From the NCBI GenBank assembly GCA_001600635.1, contig BCKL01000005.1, positions 3,581 to 67,580 on the forward strand: a stretch of 64,000 nt of DNA, written 5' to 3'. The notes under the pieces are model-generated. The model saw nothing but the letters and a program-made list of their open reading frames with translations, had not been told where the DNA came from and searched no databases. The translations under genes were made by a program, and so were the position numbers. Source of the stretch: Leucosporidium creatinivorum. Its lineage: Eukaryota; Basidiomycota; Microbotryomycetes; Leucosporidiales; Leucosporidiaceae. Position 1 is the stretch's first letter. Every line of letters begins with the position of its first letter. Positions 1 through 11,226 of the stretch are shown in pieces.

Positions 1-273
1 CCCCCCCCCTAACAAAAAGGGTTTTTGTGCTAGCCTCCAATAGCTTGCATAGTGTCGTGAAACGCGTTGTTGCGAAGGGTGGGCGTAGCTCTCGAAATGA
101 AGGGGTACAGATGTATACAAGTGCACAATAAGCTGAGATGTACCAAAATACGATTCTGTTCGAGATTCACAGCGAGCAGAGAACCTCCGCCGAGCTTCTC
201 GGCGATGACCCAAACTTGGATTTAAGCGATGAGGTGCATAAGCTACAAGCATGTTCTACTACAAGCGGCTACC
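1..273. other. Left edge, no gene seen
   Basis: The window opens with a run of nine C followed by TAACA and mixed sequence. It lies downstream of the minus-strand glycosyltransferase gene, so it should hold that gene's 3' UTR and terminator. No coding frame with splice signals or family similarity was found. Confidence 0.5.
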
Positions 274-2170
274 CTAGCCCGCATCTTCACCAAGCACGTC
301 TCCATGATCCGCCTCAAAGTACCTCACGGCAAACTCGTCGCTCACCGGCCGACCCGCCGACTTCTCCCTCTCGCGCCGAGCATTAATGATCCTCATCGTG
401 AAGCTCGAGTCCTTGCCGCAGCCTCGGGTGATGGTGAATGGGGTGGTAGGGAGACCCGCGAGGAATATCTCGGCCTGCTGAGCGACGAGAAGGTCGACGA
501 TGCTGGAGGTAGCCGAATCTTGGAGGAGGGCGCCGAGGGTCGAAAGACCGAGGGAGGGAGCATCCGAGCTGTCCGACATGGCTTCCGCGTCGTCGAGGAA
601 GCTGTGCTCGAGCCTAGCGGCCTCCTTGGCGAAAGTAGTCAGGCTCAATCCCATCGTCCTCGCCGCCGAGTCTAACTCCTCCAAAAAGCGCCTCATCATC
701 TGCTCATGCCCCGCAGTCAGGCTCTTGGTGAACGTCCCCGAATGGGCCTCGCTACCAGCGTGTCGTCCGTCGAGGAGCGAGTCGATGGGGTAGTCGGTAG
801 CGAGGTAGACGCTCGCGAGGGAGGGGTTGAGGCGCTTGAGCCGAACGAGTTGGTCGACGAGGGAGGAGGCGCAGGCGGGGAGGCGCTCGAGGGGGAGGGT
901 TTCGATGCGCCAGTGGATGGCGATGAAGGAGCCGAGTTGAGAGGCGAGGGAGGAGGCGAGGCTGGTGTAGTGCGATTGGAGCGGGAAGAAGGAGAAGGGG
1001 AGGGGTCTCGGCGCCGAGGTGAAGAGGGAAGGCGAGAGGCAGGGGTGGCGGAGGTCGTAGTCGACGGCGAGGGTAGACTGATGTTCCTCTGGTGCGAGAC
1101 CAGCGATAACGAGCCGAGCAAAGTCGTCTCGGTCCGCTAGCTTCGTCGAGTACTTTGTCGACGCCTTGATGTCGATCCTGCGATCGCCGAACGTGATGCC
1201 TTGCTCCTGCAAGCAATTGGCCCTTCCCCACGCTTCCTCCTGCGCCTCTTCCCCCATCAGCTTGCCCGAGATGCCCTCATGACCCTCCTTCGCTGTCCTA
1301 AACTGAACGAGCTGCACCTCCTTCCCCCTCCTCTTCGCCATCCAATCCTCCCACTCCCATTGCAATACGGTCGGGATGCCGAGATTGTCTAGCGAGTCTT
1401 GTTGGTAGTAATAGTCGAAGGGATGGAGGAGGCAGGCGCCGAAGCGGGACTTGCGAGAGCGAGGAAGGACGAGGATTCGGTCCAGGGCGCGGGCGAGGAG
1501 GCCGAGTTGGTAGAGGTGCTGTTGGGCTTTCGTCTCTTGTTCGCCTGTTGAAGCGGAAGTGAGAAAGTGAGGGGTAGAGACGAGAAGGTCGGCTCTTGAT
1601 TGAGCGATGGGCGAGTACCGAGCCTGCTCGGCGAAGACTCACCGATTCGGATAGGGAAGAGGAACGAGCACGAGCGAGTCTCGCACATCTCGTCCAATCT
1701 TGAAGCTCCTCTGGAGGGCGACAGGTCTACATCCGCCCCTCTGAGTAGATCCACCTCCTCAATGTCGCGCGCCGAAGACGGGGCGGCAAAGGGAAAAGAA
1801 GGGAGGTCGGAGAGCCAGGAGGTCGCGGAGGAGGACAGGGAGAGGTTGTAGTATTGTTGTAGGAGAAGAAGGCAGAGTCCGATAAGGAGGAGGATGGCGA
1901 TACCACGTTGGGCGCGAGTCTTGTCGAGCTGTCGTCGCACCGCCGAGAAGTCAGTTCGGGCTTCCTGTAGCACTTCCAGTCGTTCTTTGGACTCACTCGA
2001 CTGCTATCGCCCATCTTTCTATCATCTCCCATCTCTCCACGAACCACTTTATCCAGGAGGATCACTGTTGAGCTGTTTCGACGACGAGGGGATCTCGGCG
2101 ACCGAGACGAGGAAGGCGAGGTGGTGGGCGAAGGGGCTTCATACAGGCGACTCCATGGACTATCGGACAT
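274..2170 (-). CDS. Putative type II Golgi glycosyltransferase, O-fucosyltransferase-like (copy 1)
   Basis: Three exons (2170-1997, 1928-1643, 1544-274) join in frame to give 576 aa. A short serine-rich cytosolic N-terminus is followed by one membrane segment near residues 65-82 (AILLLIGLCLLLL), which suggests a type II membrane protein of the secretory pathway. The luminal part carries AIHWRIE near residue 364, YLATDYP near 400 and a C-terminal AEIFLAG block near 514. These resemble the nucleotide-sugar-binding motifs of protein O-fucosyltransferase-like fungal proteins; the class is inferred and the donor and acceptor are unknown. The gene next upstream (2553-4678) is a clear paralogue with the same motifs and the same position for the intron after the membrane-proximal region. 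Intron 1 has its branch site (CTGAC) only about 25 nt before the acceptor. The start was chosen because the paralogue also begins with a serine/arginine-rich tail before its membrane segment. Confidence 0.62.
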
Positions 2171-2552
2171 GTCTCTCCTGCTGTTGAGAAGCACGCTGGC
2201 CACTTTGGAGAACGATTTGGACGAAGGCAAACCACCGCGCGTTCGCTCGCACTTGGAAGGGGGCGTCCGGCGAACCTCCGAGGTTCGAAAAAGTCTGGGG
2301 CGTTTCGAAGAGGAGGGAAGGAAAGGGAGAGTTAAGGTGCAAGGGAGCTCTTCAGCTACAATCTTGCAACGGCTTCAGAAGATACAACTCAATATAGCTC
2401 CTTCGGTTGGAATTGGCGCGCGCAAGTCGATCCTGCGCCGAAATTGGCCAACGACTCGCTCAACCGCCTCGGTAGCTCCGCGAAGCTGCTGCTGGTCAAG
2501 ATGAGGGTATGGTGACTACAGTCTAGGTATAGTGAGATGTATCTACACGCCC
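2171..2552. promoter_or_regulatory. Spacer between tandem glycosyltransferase genes
   Basis: This 382-bp spacer holds the promoter and 5' UTR of copy 1 and the 3' UTR of copy 2. Open frames here are short and lack splice partners or similarity, so no gene is called. Confidence 0.45.
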
Positions 2553-4678
2553 TCAATCATCCGTCTCGCCCTTCAACGCCCAATGGCTGACCGAGTTCCA
2601 CAGCCTGCCCGGCACTCGCTCCTTCTCCTCCTCACTACCCTCACTACCCTCAACCTCCTCACCACCGCCCTGCTCCAACCGCATCCCCTCCCTCGTCTCA
2701 ATAAGCTGGTTGGTGAAGCTGCTAAGTTTGGAACAAGCTCCGACCGTCGAAGAGCCGACGCCGGGCACTCCGGTGAGGAAGATCTCGGCCTTGACGGCGA
2801 TGGCCTTGTCGAGGATGCCGTACAAACCTGGATCGAGCGACTCGAGTCCTCGCTCATCGTCCTCGCCGCCTGAGGAGAGAGCGAGCCGTTCCCGAAGCTC
2901 GGAGGGAAGCTCGAGGCGTTGCTGCTCCTTGGAGAAGGTCGTGAGGCGTAGTCCTTTGACCTGTAGGGTTGACGAGAGTCAGCAGAGGAGTACCAGTAAG
3001 ACCCACAAAGCAACACACCTTCTTGAAGTCGCGTAGGAAAGCTCGGAAGGCAGTGTGATGCTGCTCGGTGACGACCTTGCTGAACGTTCCGCTGTGGGGG
3101 GTTCCACCAGCTCCCGGCGTCTCGAGCTCCTCGATAGGATAATCGGTAGCGAGGTAGACGTTGGTGATCTCGGGGTACTTGGACTTGAGGAGCACGAGCT
3201 TGCGAATGAGGGACGAAGCGCAGGGAGCAAGGTTGGCGGGCGTGAGGGTCTCGGTGCGCCAGTGGATGGCGATGAAGGGGGAGAGGTTCTCGATCACGAG
3301 ATCGGCGAGGTCGGTCCATGTAGAGGAGTAGGGGAAGTGGGAGAAGGGGAGTGGAGGTTCGGCGTCTGGGGCGAAGGAGGTGACGACGGCGGGCGACATC
3401 ATGGGGAAGCGGAGCTCGTAGTTGAAGGCGTAGACGTTAGGGAGGGAGTAGGCCGCCTTGATGGATGCACTGGCGCGGGAGGACTTTGAGCCGACCTGTT
3501 CGCTCTTGAGCGTATTGACAACGCTCTCGCCGAAGCCGACTCGACCCGCCTCGTTCTTATGGTAGCCCTCGGGCGGGTAGATGGCGAGCGGCGAGTGGCC
3601 AGAGAAGTCGAGACGAGTCCGTGGTGGTCGGAGGCAGAGGTTGCGAGTCGGCTTGTTAGGCACGAGGTTGGGATCCGAAGCGCTGTCGATCTCGATGGCT
3701 CCTTGAGGGTACAGCACCTTTGCCGAGACCATGCTGACGACCTGCGCCGAGGCTGGCGGGTCCCTCCGTTCGCTCCACTGAGCAAAGTCGGCGTGGGAGA
3801 TGGTGGGGATGCCGAGGTTGGTGAGCGAGTCGGGCGAGTAGTAGAAGGAGAAAGGGTTGGCGTAGCAGGTGCCGAGGCGGGATTTCTGGACGTTGGGAAG
3901 GACGAGGGTGCGGTTGAGGGAGACAGCTAGCAGACCGAGCTGGTAGAGGTGCTGCTGAGCCTTGGTTTCTTGCTCGCCTGCGAAGGGAAGAGGTCAGCGA
4001 GGGGTTGCGAGACGGCGGACGAACGAGCTCACCGAGCCATGCGGCGATGAGGAAGGAGCAAGGCTCTCCATTCCGATCGGGGCAGACCTCAGCGTCCAGA
4101 ATGTCGGCAGGAACCTTGGAGAGTGGTACAGGCGCTAGAGGATCGGGCTTGACGACGTTGGGAATCTCGGCGACGAGGGGCGGCGCATCGGCGTTGTGCT
4201 CGGGAGCTTTTTGGTACTTGACGGCGGGCGCTTCGACTCTTGCTGCCTTGTCTCCTGGTCCATCTTCTGTTCCCTCCTCCTGCCCATCTTCATCGGCGCC
4301 GAAATGGATCTCGAGTAGCCGGAGCTTGTCGAGAGCGAGCCTATCCACCTCGGGCACCACGTCATCGCCGAGCGCCTGACCTCCTCCAAAGATTCCCTCT
4401 CCATCGCCAACGAGTAACCTCCACAGCGTAAAGAGGGCGATGAAGCCGACGAGCACCGTCCACCGTCGAACACCTCCCCTTCCAAACACTCTGCCGCCGA
4501 GCCACTCCCGTACATCTTCCAGCAGCTCTAGCAGGTTGCTCAGAGCACTTCGATTGCTTCCATGTCCTCGCCGTTTCGATCTCCGGCCAGTAAGCGAGTC
4601 GCGAGAAGGCGAGCCATTGCGGTTGATGCTGATGCGATACGAGTTGGACGCCGAGCGGCCATGTCGTTCCCGGTCCAT
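2553..4678 (-). CDS. Putative type II Golgi glycosyltransferase, O-fucosyltransferase-like (copy 2)
   Basis: Exons 4678-4033, 3977-3019 and 2960-2553 join in frame to 670 aa. Residues 1-70 are basic and serine-rich; a single membrane segment (VLVGFIALFTLWRLL) lies near 74-91. An acidic stem follows, then the catalytic-type region with AIHWRTE near residue 454, YLATDYP near 490 and AEIFLTG near the C-terminus. These blocks align with copy 1. Copy 2 is about 95 aa longer, mostly in the stem, and ends in an acidic tail. The intron before GEQET/GEQETK is shared with copy 1, while the 3018-2961 intron is private to copy 2, so the duplication is not recent. A 57-nt 5'-UTR intron (4752-4696, GTGAGC to CTACAG) ends 17 nt before the ATG. 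Substrate specificity cannot be read from sequence. Confidence 0.65.
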
Positions 4679-5217
4679 CGTAGAGGTAACTGATACTGTA
4701 GCACGATATGTCAGCTTTTGTTAGAGCCGCAGAGAAGAGCGAAAGAGCTCACGCTTCGAGCACACGCAAGGGCGCAGCGCTGTTGCCCTGTCTGCTGATG
4801 AGGCACAGAGGACTAGCTGTAGCTTGTTGAATATGTACGAGCTACTCGAAAGCTGTAGTGCTTCGGCGAAGAGAGCGATAACAAGCACGATGAGGTCGAA
4901 GAACAAGGAGCGAGGCGGGGCTCGAGCTCTTAAGGGAGCAGGGTCGGGTCGAGGTGTACGACTCTTGACGAGGCGAGGCTTCGAGAGGAGACGAATGCTG
5001 CAAGTTGAACGCCAACGTCGTATTCGAGACTCGCCTACTGCTCTACCTTTCGCTTCTCGGCGATGAAGAGTCGGCCGACCGCTTCGCAGAACCCAGCTCG
5101 AGCATCAGACTGAACATAATCAACAGATTGGCACAAATATACACCGCATGAGCCGATTCTTGCCCTCCCCGTCCCGTCCCTCGCCTCAAACGCCCAATCC
5201 CCTTCGCCGAGCAGCCC
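4679..5217. promoter_or_regulatory. Promoter and 5' UTR of copy 2, with a 5'-UTR intron
   Basis: The intron at 4696-4752 (minus strand) has a GTGAGC donor, an AGCTGAC branch site and a CTACAG acceptor. Upstream of it the stretch is CT-rich on the minus strand, as in many fungal promoters. Open frames on both strands (for example around 4721-4906 minus) are short and have no supporting signal. Confidence 0.5.
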
Positions 5218-8200
5218 TCAAGCCCTCGTCAGATCCCCTCGCAGGGCCATGATGATCTTGGCAGCGCATCCACTCTTGACTCCGTTCCGTTCCTGTTGGT
5301 TCGCAGAGAATGGGAAAAGCAAGGTCAGCTCCCTGCTCGAAGAGGTTTCGGCGCTCGGAGAGGTCAACTCACCAGACCTGCGACACCGAGCTCGAGCATC
5401 ACGTCGGGCTATAGAGAAGGAGGTTAGCGTAGATCTGAGCTAGAGGGAAGAGAGCACGACTTACCCCAATCATCGCCTCATGAAGGAGAGGATACGCCGC
5501 CGCGTACCCCGCCGCTCTCGCTCCATCGGCCTCTATCAGCATCTGAATGAAGTCCCTCAACTCCATTTTTTGTAGCGGAGAGCCCTTGGTGGCCCATAAG
5601 TAGACTTCGGATGGTATGCGAGGAGTTGCTGGAGCGGAGGAGGAGCGGGCGAGGAGTTGAATCGCCGAAGGTGGCGGGAGCTGAGGCGGGGGCATCGGAA
5701 TGGGTACGAGAGGGTTCGTGCGAGGAGGGGGAGGGGGAGCTGAGCGAGATGGTGCTCCATAGCTCTGAATAGGGTGACCCTGCTGTGCCGGCAGGACTGG
5801 TGGATTTGGAGTCGAGCTCGGCGAAGAGGCAGCGCCGAGACGGGTCGGGAGAGATGTCGAGCGAGTCATGTCAGTGCTTGCAGAAGCGGCCATGACGCGA
5901 GATGGAGGTCGGAAAGGAGCGCATTGAGGTGTCGAGGTTGTTGTGGTCGTGGAAGGGGGTGGATGGCCTGAAACGACAGGCGACGGCGCTGAGGCGGAGG
6001 CCGAGAGCCGAGAGCCGCCAGCTGTAGGCAGAGACTCGTAGGACGCTGCGTGAGGGCGTGATCGTAAGCGAGTTGTAAGCCGTGAGCGAGCGAGCGAACG
6101 AGAACTCACGATCACCCATGCCCATGTACTCCAGCAACGCCGCATCAGATCTCCTCCGCTTGGCCTCGGGCGAGTCGGCATGCTCCGCCTCCACCGCCTT
6201 CCTCGTTGCCGCTCCTGTGCTCGGGCTAGCGACCGCAGCGACCGGCGACGCCTTCCTCGCCGCCGACGGAGCAGCCTTCGCCCTCCAAGCCTCCGGCCTC
6301 CTCCTCGCTCCCACATCCCTCCCAATCCGGGTCTCTGCCGACTGAGGCTCCCACCTATCCCGCATTTTCACTCCCTCAATCGTCTGGGCGCCATTAGAGA
6401 GCGTATTGGCCTCGGGGATTTCGGGGCGGATGGCGGAGAGGTAGCGAGCGAAGTCGATGGGGTGGATGGCTCTGCCGGTGAAGGAGATGTTGCAAGGGTG
6501 CCAAGAGCAGTAGGCGTCCCAGGGTTCTTCGAGGAGGACTCGGGTGGATGGTGAGAGCTCCATGTTGAGGCAGAACCTGCGAGTTGAGGGAGGGAGGGTG
6601 GTCAGCTCGTCACGAGAAAAGAGTGGCGAGCTCGATGTGAGTGCAAGACAGCTCACCATCGCACAAGATCCACAGCAGCACCCTCGTCCTCTCCCAGCTT
6701 ATCCTCCTCCCACCTCCTCGGTTCAATACCCGTGACAACGAACGCCGTCGCCCCTCCACTCGCCGAAGGGATGGCCTCGGCGCGCAACGAATCGCCAAAA
6801 ACGGCTGGGCAGATCTTGTGGAAGAAGTCGACGGTGGTGAGCGTGGTGGTCATGTTGTGAGAGGTGAGATGGCGGGCGTAGGCGCCCCAGAGGTCGGTTT
6901 GCTGGACGAAGGCGAGTGGGAAGGAGAAGGAGGGGAGGTGGGTGGCGATGAGCCTTTCAAAGTAATGTAGAGGGCACAGCGAAGAAAGGGTCAGCGATCT
7001 GCAGGCGCGAGATGAGGGATCAGAGCGGCAACTCGGCGATCCCGGACTCACCAAGCTTCGGCTTCCTCCCTCCCCACGCTCTGCTCCACCCCCGCCGAAG
7101 CCTTCAACCCATCCGCCTCCTTGAGCTTCAGAAACCTAACCCCTCCGAGGTCATGATCCTCAACCACTCCCTCCTCCTTGAACGCGCACATCGCTCGCTC
7201 GACCGTCTGAGCCGCCGTGTAGGGTGATTGAGGATGCGAACGGCGCCAATAGTGATGAAGGCGGGAGGAGGAGAGGTATGTGGCGTAGGTGGGGGTCGTC
7301 TCGAAGTGGTCCTTGAACCTATTGGAGGAGGTGACGAGGTCAGGTCAGCTTACGCCCGGCGCGACCAGCTCGGCCGAAACTCGCCATGGATCGTCGACGG
7401 CGTTGTAGAGACGCTTTGCTTCCATCTCATCGCGGTAGATCTTGCGGTTGTCGGAGCTGAACAGGACCATCTTGTCGTCTCGATACGGCTGTCGAAGCGA
7501 AAGGGGAGGGTCAGCTTCCTCCGCCAAGCGCCTTCTTCCGCTGAGCTCCTTCCCTCTCTCTCGGTGCCGTTCAGTCATTTTAACAACTCAGGAGAAGGGC
7601 ATACGTTGACAACATCTTTCTCCCAAGCCTTCTGATTCTTGTACACAGGACCCTTGGCCTGCATCACCGTGTGCGAGAGGAAGAGCTTCATCGGTTCCCT
7701 CCAGAACTTGGGACTCGGGACGCCTTTCTCCCGGAGAGACGTGTACATAACAGAGCATTTCTCAATGTAGGCAGAGACGCTGTGTCGCGCCAGAAAGGAG
7801 CAGAGCGAGATTAGCGCCGAGCCCGACTGAACCGAGGTGGGCGAGGAGAAGAAGAGAACTCACGGGATGATGTCGATGTATTCTTGAACGAGCATGTCTC
7901 CGTTGGAAGTGGGATCCTCAGCACTACCACTGCTGCTGTGGATCTCCGACGGTACTGCTTGGCGGTCGATTTGCTTCCGCTGCGCCGAGGTGAGGTCACC
8001 CATGCGGAGGTAACGGCGGCAGAAGAGTTGATCGCTGATGAGAGGCGAAGGATGTGATGAACGTGGAAGAGTGCAAAGCGCCGAGGTCAGTATCTTGCTG
8101 TAGCAGTCTCCGCCTCGCTCTCCGAATTCGGCGCAACTCACAGAGCCCCACCGTGGTGCAAGCCTTGGATTTGGCCGACACGGTGCTGAGACTCTCGTAA

Positions 8201-8487
8201 GTCAGATTCGTACAAAATCCAGTCGCCTGTGGATCAAGAGGAGATGAGCGACCGCTCGAAAGGCGATGAGCGCGAGGCGCGTCGAGCCAAAGGTCGCTGA
8301 GGAGCAGCTCAGAGGGCCGTGCAGCTGACAGCGGGAGGTAGAGCTATAAAGCTACATGTTCCTGCAGTCGCTAGCCTGCTGCTCGGTTCCCTCCGCCGTC
8401 GCTCGCTCGCTCCAAGCTGCTCGACGCGACTTTCGAGCCTCAAACAAACTCACCGACATGTAGCTTATCGCTATTGAGGGCGTACAT
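5218..8487 (-). CDS. BAH-like domain protein, chromatin-associated candidate
   Basis: Eleven exons splice in frame to 763 aa: 8487-8454, 8226-8142, 8034-7864, 7779-7605, 7488-7354, 7311-7052, 6953-6657, 6576-6110, 6021-5465, 5408-5373, 5292-5218. The N-terminal ~110 residues read like a BAH fold: GDWILYE, then VGQIQGL, then an end motif IDIIPVSAYIEKC resembling the (V/I)P-x-S-I-x-x-KC close of BAH domains. BAH modules bind chromatin or other nuclear proteins; that role is inferred here. The middle (about 110-400) is folded-looking but not recognised. Residues 400-640 are low-complexity, with a KRRR basic patch and long proline runs. A short conserved-looking helix closes the protein. The true start is uncertain: the reading frame continues upstream of 8487 to about 8620 (WLYIKAVKSPPV), so an additional 5' exon is possible. 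Confidence 0.55.
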
Positions 8488-8845
8488 CACCGGCGGAGAC
8501 TTCACTGCCTTTATGTAGAGCCAAGTCGAGGCGAAGTGAGGCAGACGAGAGGAGCGAAGAGAGAGAAGCAAAGTGGAGCGCGAGGTGTGTCCAAGGGGGA
8601 GGAGAGGGGGTAAAGCTGTGAAGGACTACAGCGGAAAGCGCGAGCGGCATCTTTAGACTTCGCACACTCAGTCCAGAAGCGTACAAGAGCCGCAGAAAGC
8701 TCCTTGGGCGCTTCGCTCGGCGTTCGCTCTCGAGCTGTCTTGCTCGCTCTCCTGCAACAAAGGTAAGGCAGACGACTATATCGATTCACCAATCAAGATC
8801 CACGACTATGCAATGCTATGTTCAGAGCTCTCCCTCCCTATCAGC
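8488..8845. promoter_or_regulatory. Spacer upstream of the BAH-like gene; possible missed 5' exon
   Basis: This 358-bp spacer separates the 3' end of TMA46 from the BAH-like gene. The frame of the BAH-like start exon is open upstream to about 8620 and reads like protein (LPHFASTWLYIKAV), preceded by a possible CTGTAG acceptor. This may be coding sequence rather than promoter. Confidence 0.4.
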
Positions 8846-10937
8846 CTAGGCAGCTTCCTCCGCCGTGCTCTCCTCCTTCGTCTCGCCTCCAGCTGCCTCG
8901 GCCTTCTCGCGAGCATCTTCCTCCGCCTTGACTTCGTCGAGGGATAGACCGCCGTAGTGCCGGTCCATTTGTCGGATGCTGTTGCGTTTTAACCACGGAA
9001 GATCAGCGACAGCTCGGCGACGGCAGAGGGAAGAAAGCAGTGAGAAGTAAGCCAGTACTCACCGCTCGATCTCGGCGGCCCTCTCCTCCTTCTCAGTCCT
9101 AATCCTCAACAAATGCAAGTCCCAATCATCCTCCTCCTCTCCCTCATCCCCACTATCATCCTGCCCAATGCTCGAATCGAACGTGAACAAGTCACGGCCA
9201 CTCATGCCGTTGCTCTTGCCCATGGCAAAGTTGGACGTCTTGGCCGCCTTGAGCGCGTCCGCCTCGGCGTCCTTCTTATTCTGACGAGTCTTCTTCCATT
9301 GGGCGAAAGATTCTTTGGTTAGAGGGGTGAGCTTGGATTGGTCGAGCTTGTGGCGCTGTTGGTGGTGAAGTCGGTGGATTGTGGTGAAGTCGAGTAGAGT
9401 GATGGTGTGGGGTGGGGAGAGGTGAGATGAGGAGAGTGGAGTGGTCAGTGATGTGTGGGAGAAGCTCAGCCCTCGGCGCTCGACTCGGCTCTTCTCCACG
9501 AGCTCTCTCCGCCCATGCTACGACTCGCGAACTCACCTCAACCTCCAAGAACTCCTCCAACGTGATTTCCTTCCTCTTGGCGTCCTCCTCCTCCTTCTTC
9601 CTCTGCGACTTGAGCACGAAGCCAGGAGGCAGGGCGTGGCGGTACTTGCAGGCGTCACCTGGTGTTGAGGGACAAGGGGAGGGGGGGCGGGTAAGAAGAA
9701 AGGTGATGGTGGCGAGTGTGAGCGAATTGTGGGCGAGTAGAGTGACAAGATGGGCGAGATGGGCGAGGTGGGAGGCAGAGGGAGGGGAAGGAAGAGCACC
9801 GAGGATGAAGAAAAGGGAGGGGAGCAAAGTCAGCGTCCACTCTGGCGTACACCTCGTTTCGGCTCCACCTCATCACCACGCAGAGCGACGACTCACCTCC
9901 ACCGGGGCACTCCCAGAACCATCCATACGTCCCTCCCTCGACGGCGTCGATGAAGTGCTTGCACACAATGTCGGTCGTAGCGAGGGGGTTGCCCTTCTTG
10001 TTGACCACCTGCTGCAGCTTCTCGTCCGTCCACTTGTCCATGGTGTCTGTGTGAGGCGAGTGTAGAGGGGGGAGGAGAGGAGGGGAGGGCGAAAGAGGAG
10101 GGGAGCCAAGCGGGAGAGAGAAGGAGGAGGAGGGTGCGTGTACGGTGGTGGAGGTAAGAGGAGCAGAGCGCAGTCAGCTCGCTTCTGCAGCATCTCGTTC
10201 CAGCGCCGAGACTCACCGGCATCTTTGGACTCGTCCCTCTGGTCGGCGTAGATGGAAGCCTTGGTCTGCTTGCGGTCCTGGTCGAGGTCGTGCGAGTACT
10301 TGCACTTGGATCCTGTTGTGTGTGCGAGGGGGCGTAATTGCAGAGAGGGGGGGAAATGGGAGGGAGCGAAAGACGATCAGCGCCGAGATCCGAGCCGAAT
10401 CGACGAGAGACCAGACTACGCACCCTTTTGACACCTTCCAGCCTTGTGGAAAGCACAGAGAACAGTCTTGGGGTCTGTGGTGTGGCAAGGGCAGGTCAGC
10501 TACAGTTCTCGGCGCTGTCGGCTCCCTGTCTAACCCAAACTCACCAACGCCGAAGGGCACCTTGGCCTGTACGATATCGATAGGCATGTACAGCGAAGCG
10601 ACCTCATCCTTCTTCCTCTGCTCGGCGGCCTTGCGAGCAGCGAGGGCGTCCTTCTCCTTTTGCTTGTCCTTCTCCGCCTGGCCCTTGCCCCTCATCGCCG
10701 CCTGCGATTGCAGCTCCTTGACGTGCTGTTGCACTTTGGCTCCCTTCTTGTTCTTGAGTCCGAAGGTCTGTAATATGGTAGTACAGCAGTTGGAGCGAAT
10801 TGGACAGCAGAAGCAGACGTCAGCGAGCTTGAAAGCGGAGAGCTGAGCTCAAAGGCTGAGCCCTGGGAGTTGTAGCGTACCAGATCGGGCTTGACCTTGG
10901 CGGGACCTTGATCCTTGTTTCCCTTCTTGGGCGGCAT
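8846..10937 (-). CDS. TMA46: Translation machinery-associated protein 46 (DFRP1/ZC3H15 family)
   Basis: Eight exons splice in frame to 355 aa: 10937-10881, 10767-10545, 10474-10424, 10312-10217, 10046-9897, 9658-9537, 9355-9063, 8978-8846. The start [10 protein letters not shown], the lysine-rich first 90 residues and two CCCH zinc fingers are diagnostic. Finger 1 (near residues 99-117) is C-x7-C-x5-C-x3-H; finger 2 begins CKHF and ends CKYRH. The C-terminal part has the conserved [13 protein letters not shown] block and an acidic tail. In yeast, Tma46 binds the GTPase Rbg1 and associates with ribosomes; in animals DFRP1 stabilises DRG1. The length matches the yeast protein (345 aa). Several introns carry CTCGGCGC or GCGCCGAG. 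It shares a 289-bp divergent promoter with DUS2, another translation-related gene. Confidence 0.93.
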
Positions 10938-11226
10938 TTTTCGCGAGAGCTGAAAGGGTACAGAAAGGCGAGCGCGAACGATCAGCTCAAAGAATGCAAG
11001 GGAAAGACGAGCGCAGAGTCAGGCGACTTGCCTGGTGGTAGGGGGAAAAGTAGAGCGGTCGCTGTAAGACGGTGGTAGCTGGTAAAATGTAGCCTTGTAG
11101 TCCTGTACGAAAGTCGGACTTAAAAACGACGAATGGCGGCGGAGGTCAAAAGCCGAAAGCGAGAGCGAAACGCGGGTTTCCCTTCGTCGAATGCGCTGGG
11201 TGTCTCGAGTACTTTGCTACAGAACC
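10938..11226. promoter_or_regulatory. Divergent promoter, TMA46 and DUS2
   Basis: A 289-bp region lies between the two start codons. It contains several CTGTA/TGTAG words but no clear TATA box. It must serve both directions. An in-frame upstream ATG for DUS2 exists at 11191, so the 5' UTR could be shorter than assumed. Confidence 0.6.

Noticed and set aside
1-21. C-run followed by TAAC at the very start, suggesting a telomere
   Set aside because: A CCCTAA-type telomere would be repeated many times; only one such unit is present.
717-1231. Long antisense frames opposite the glycosyltransferase exon
   Set aside because: They are shadows of a GC-rich, stop-poor exon; the sense frame carries motifs conserved with its paralogue.
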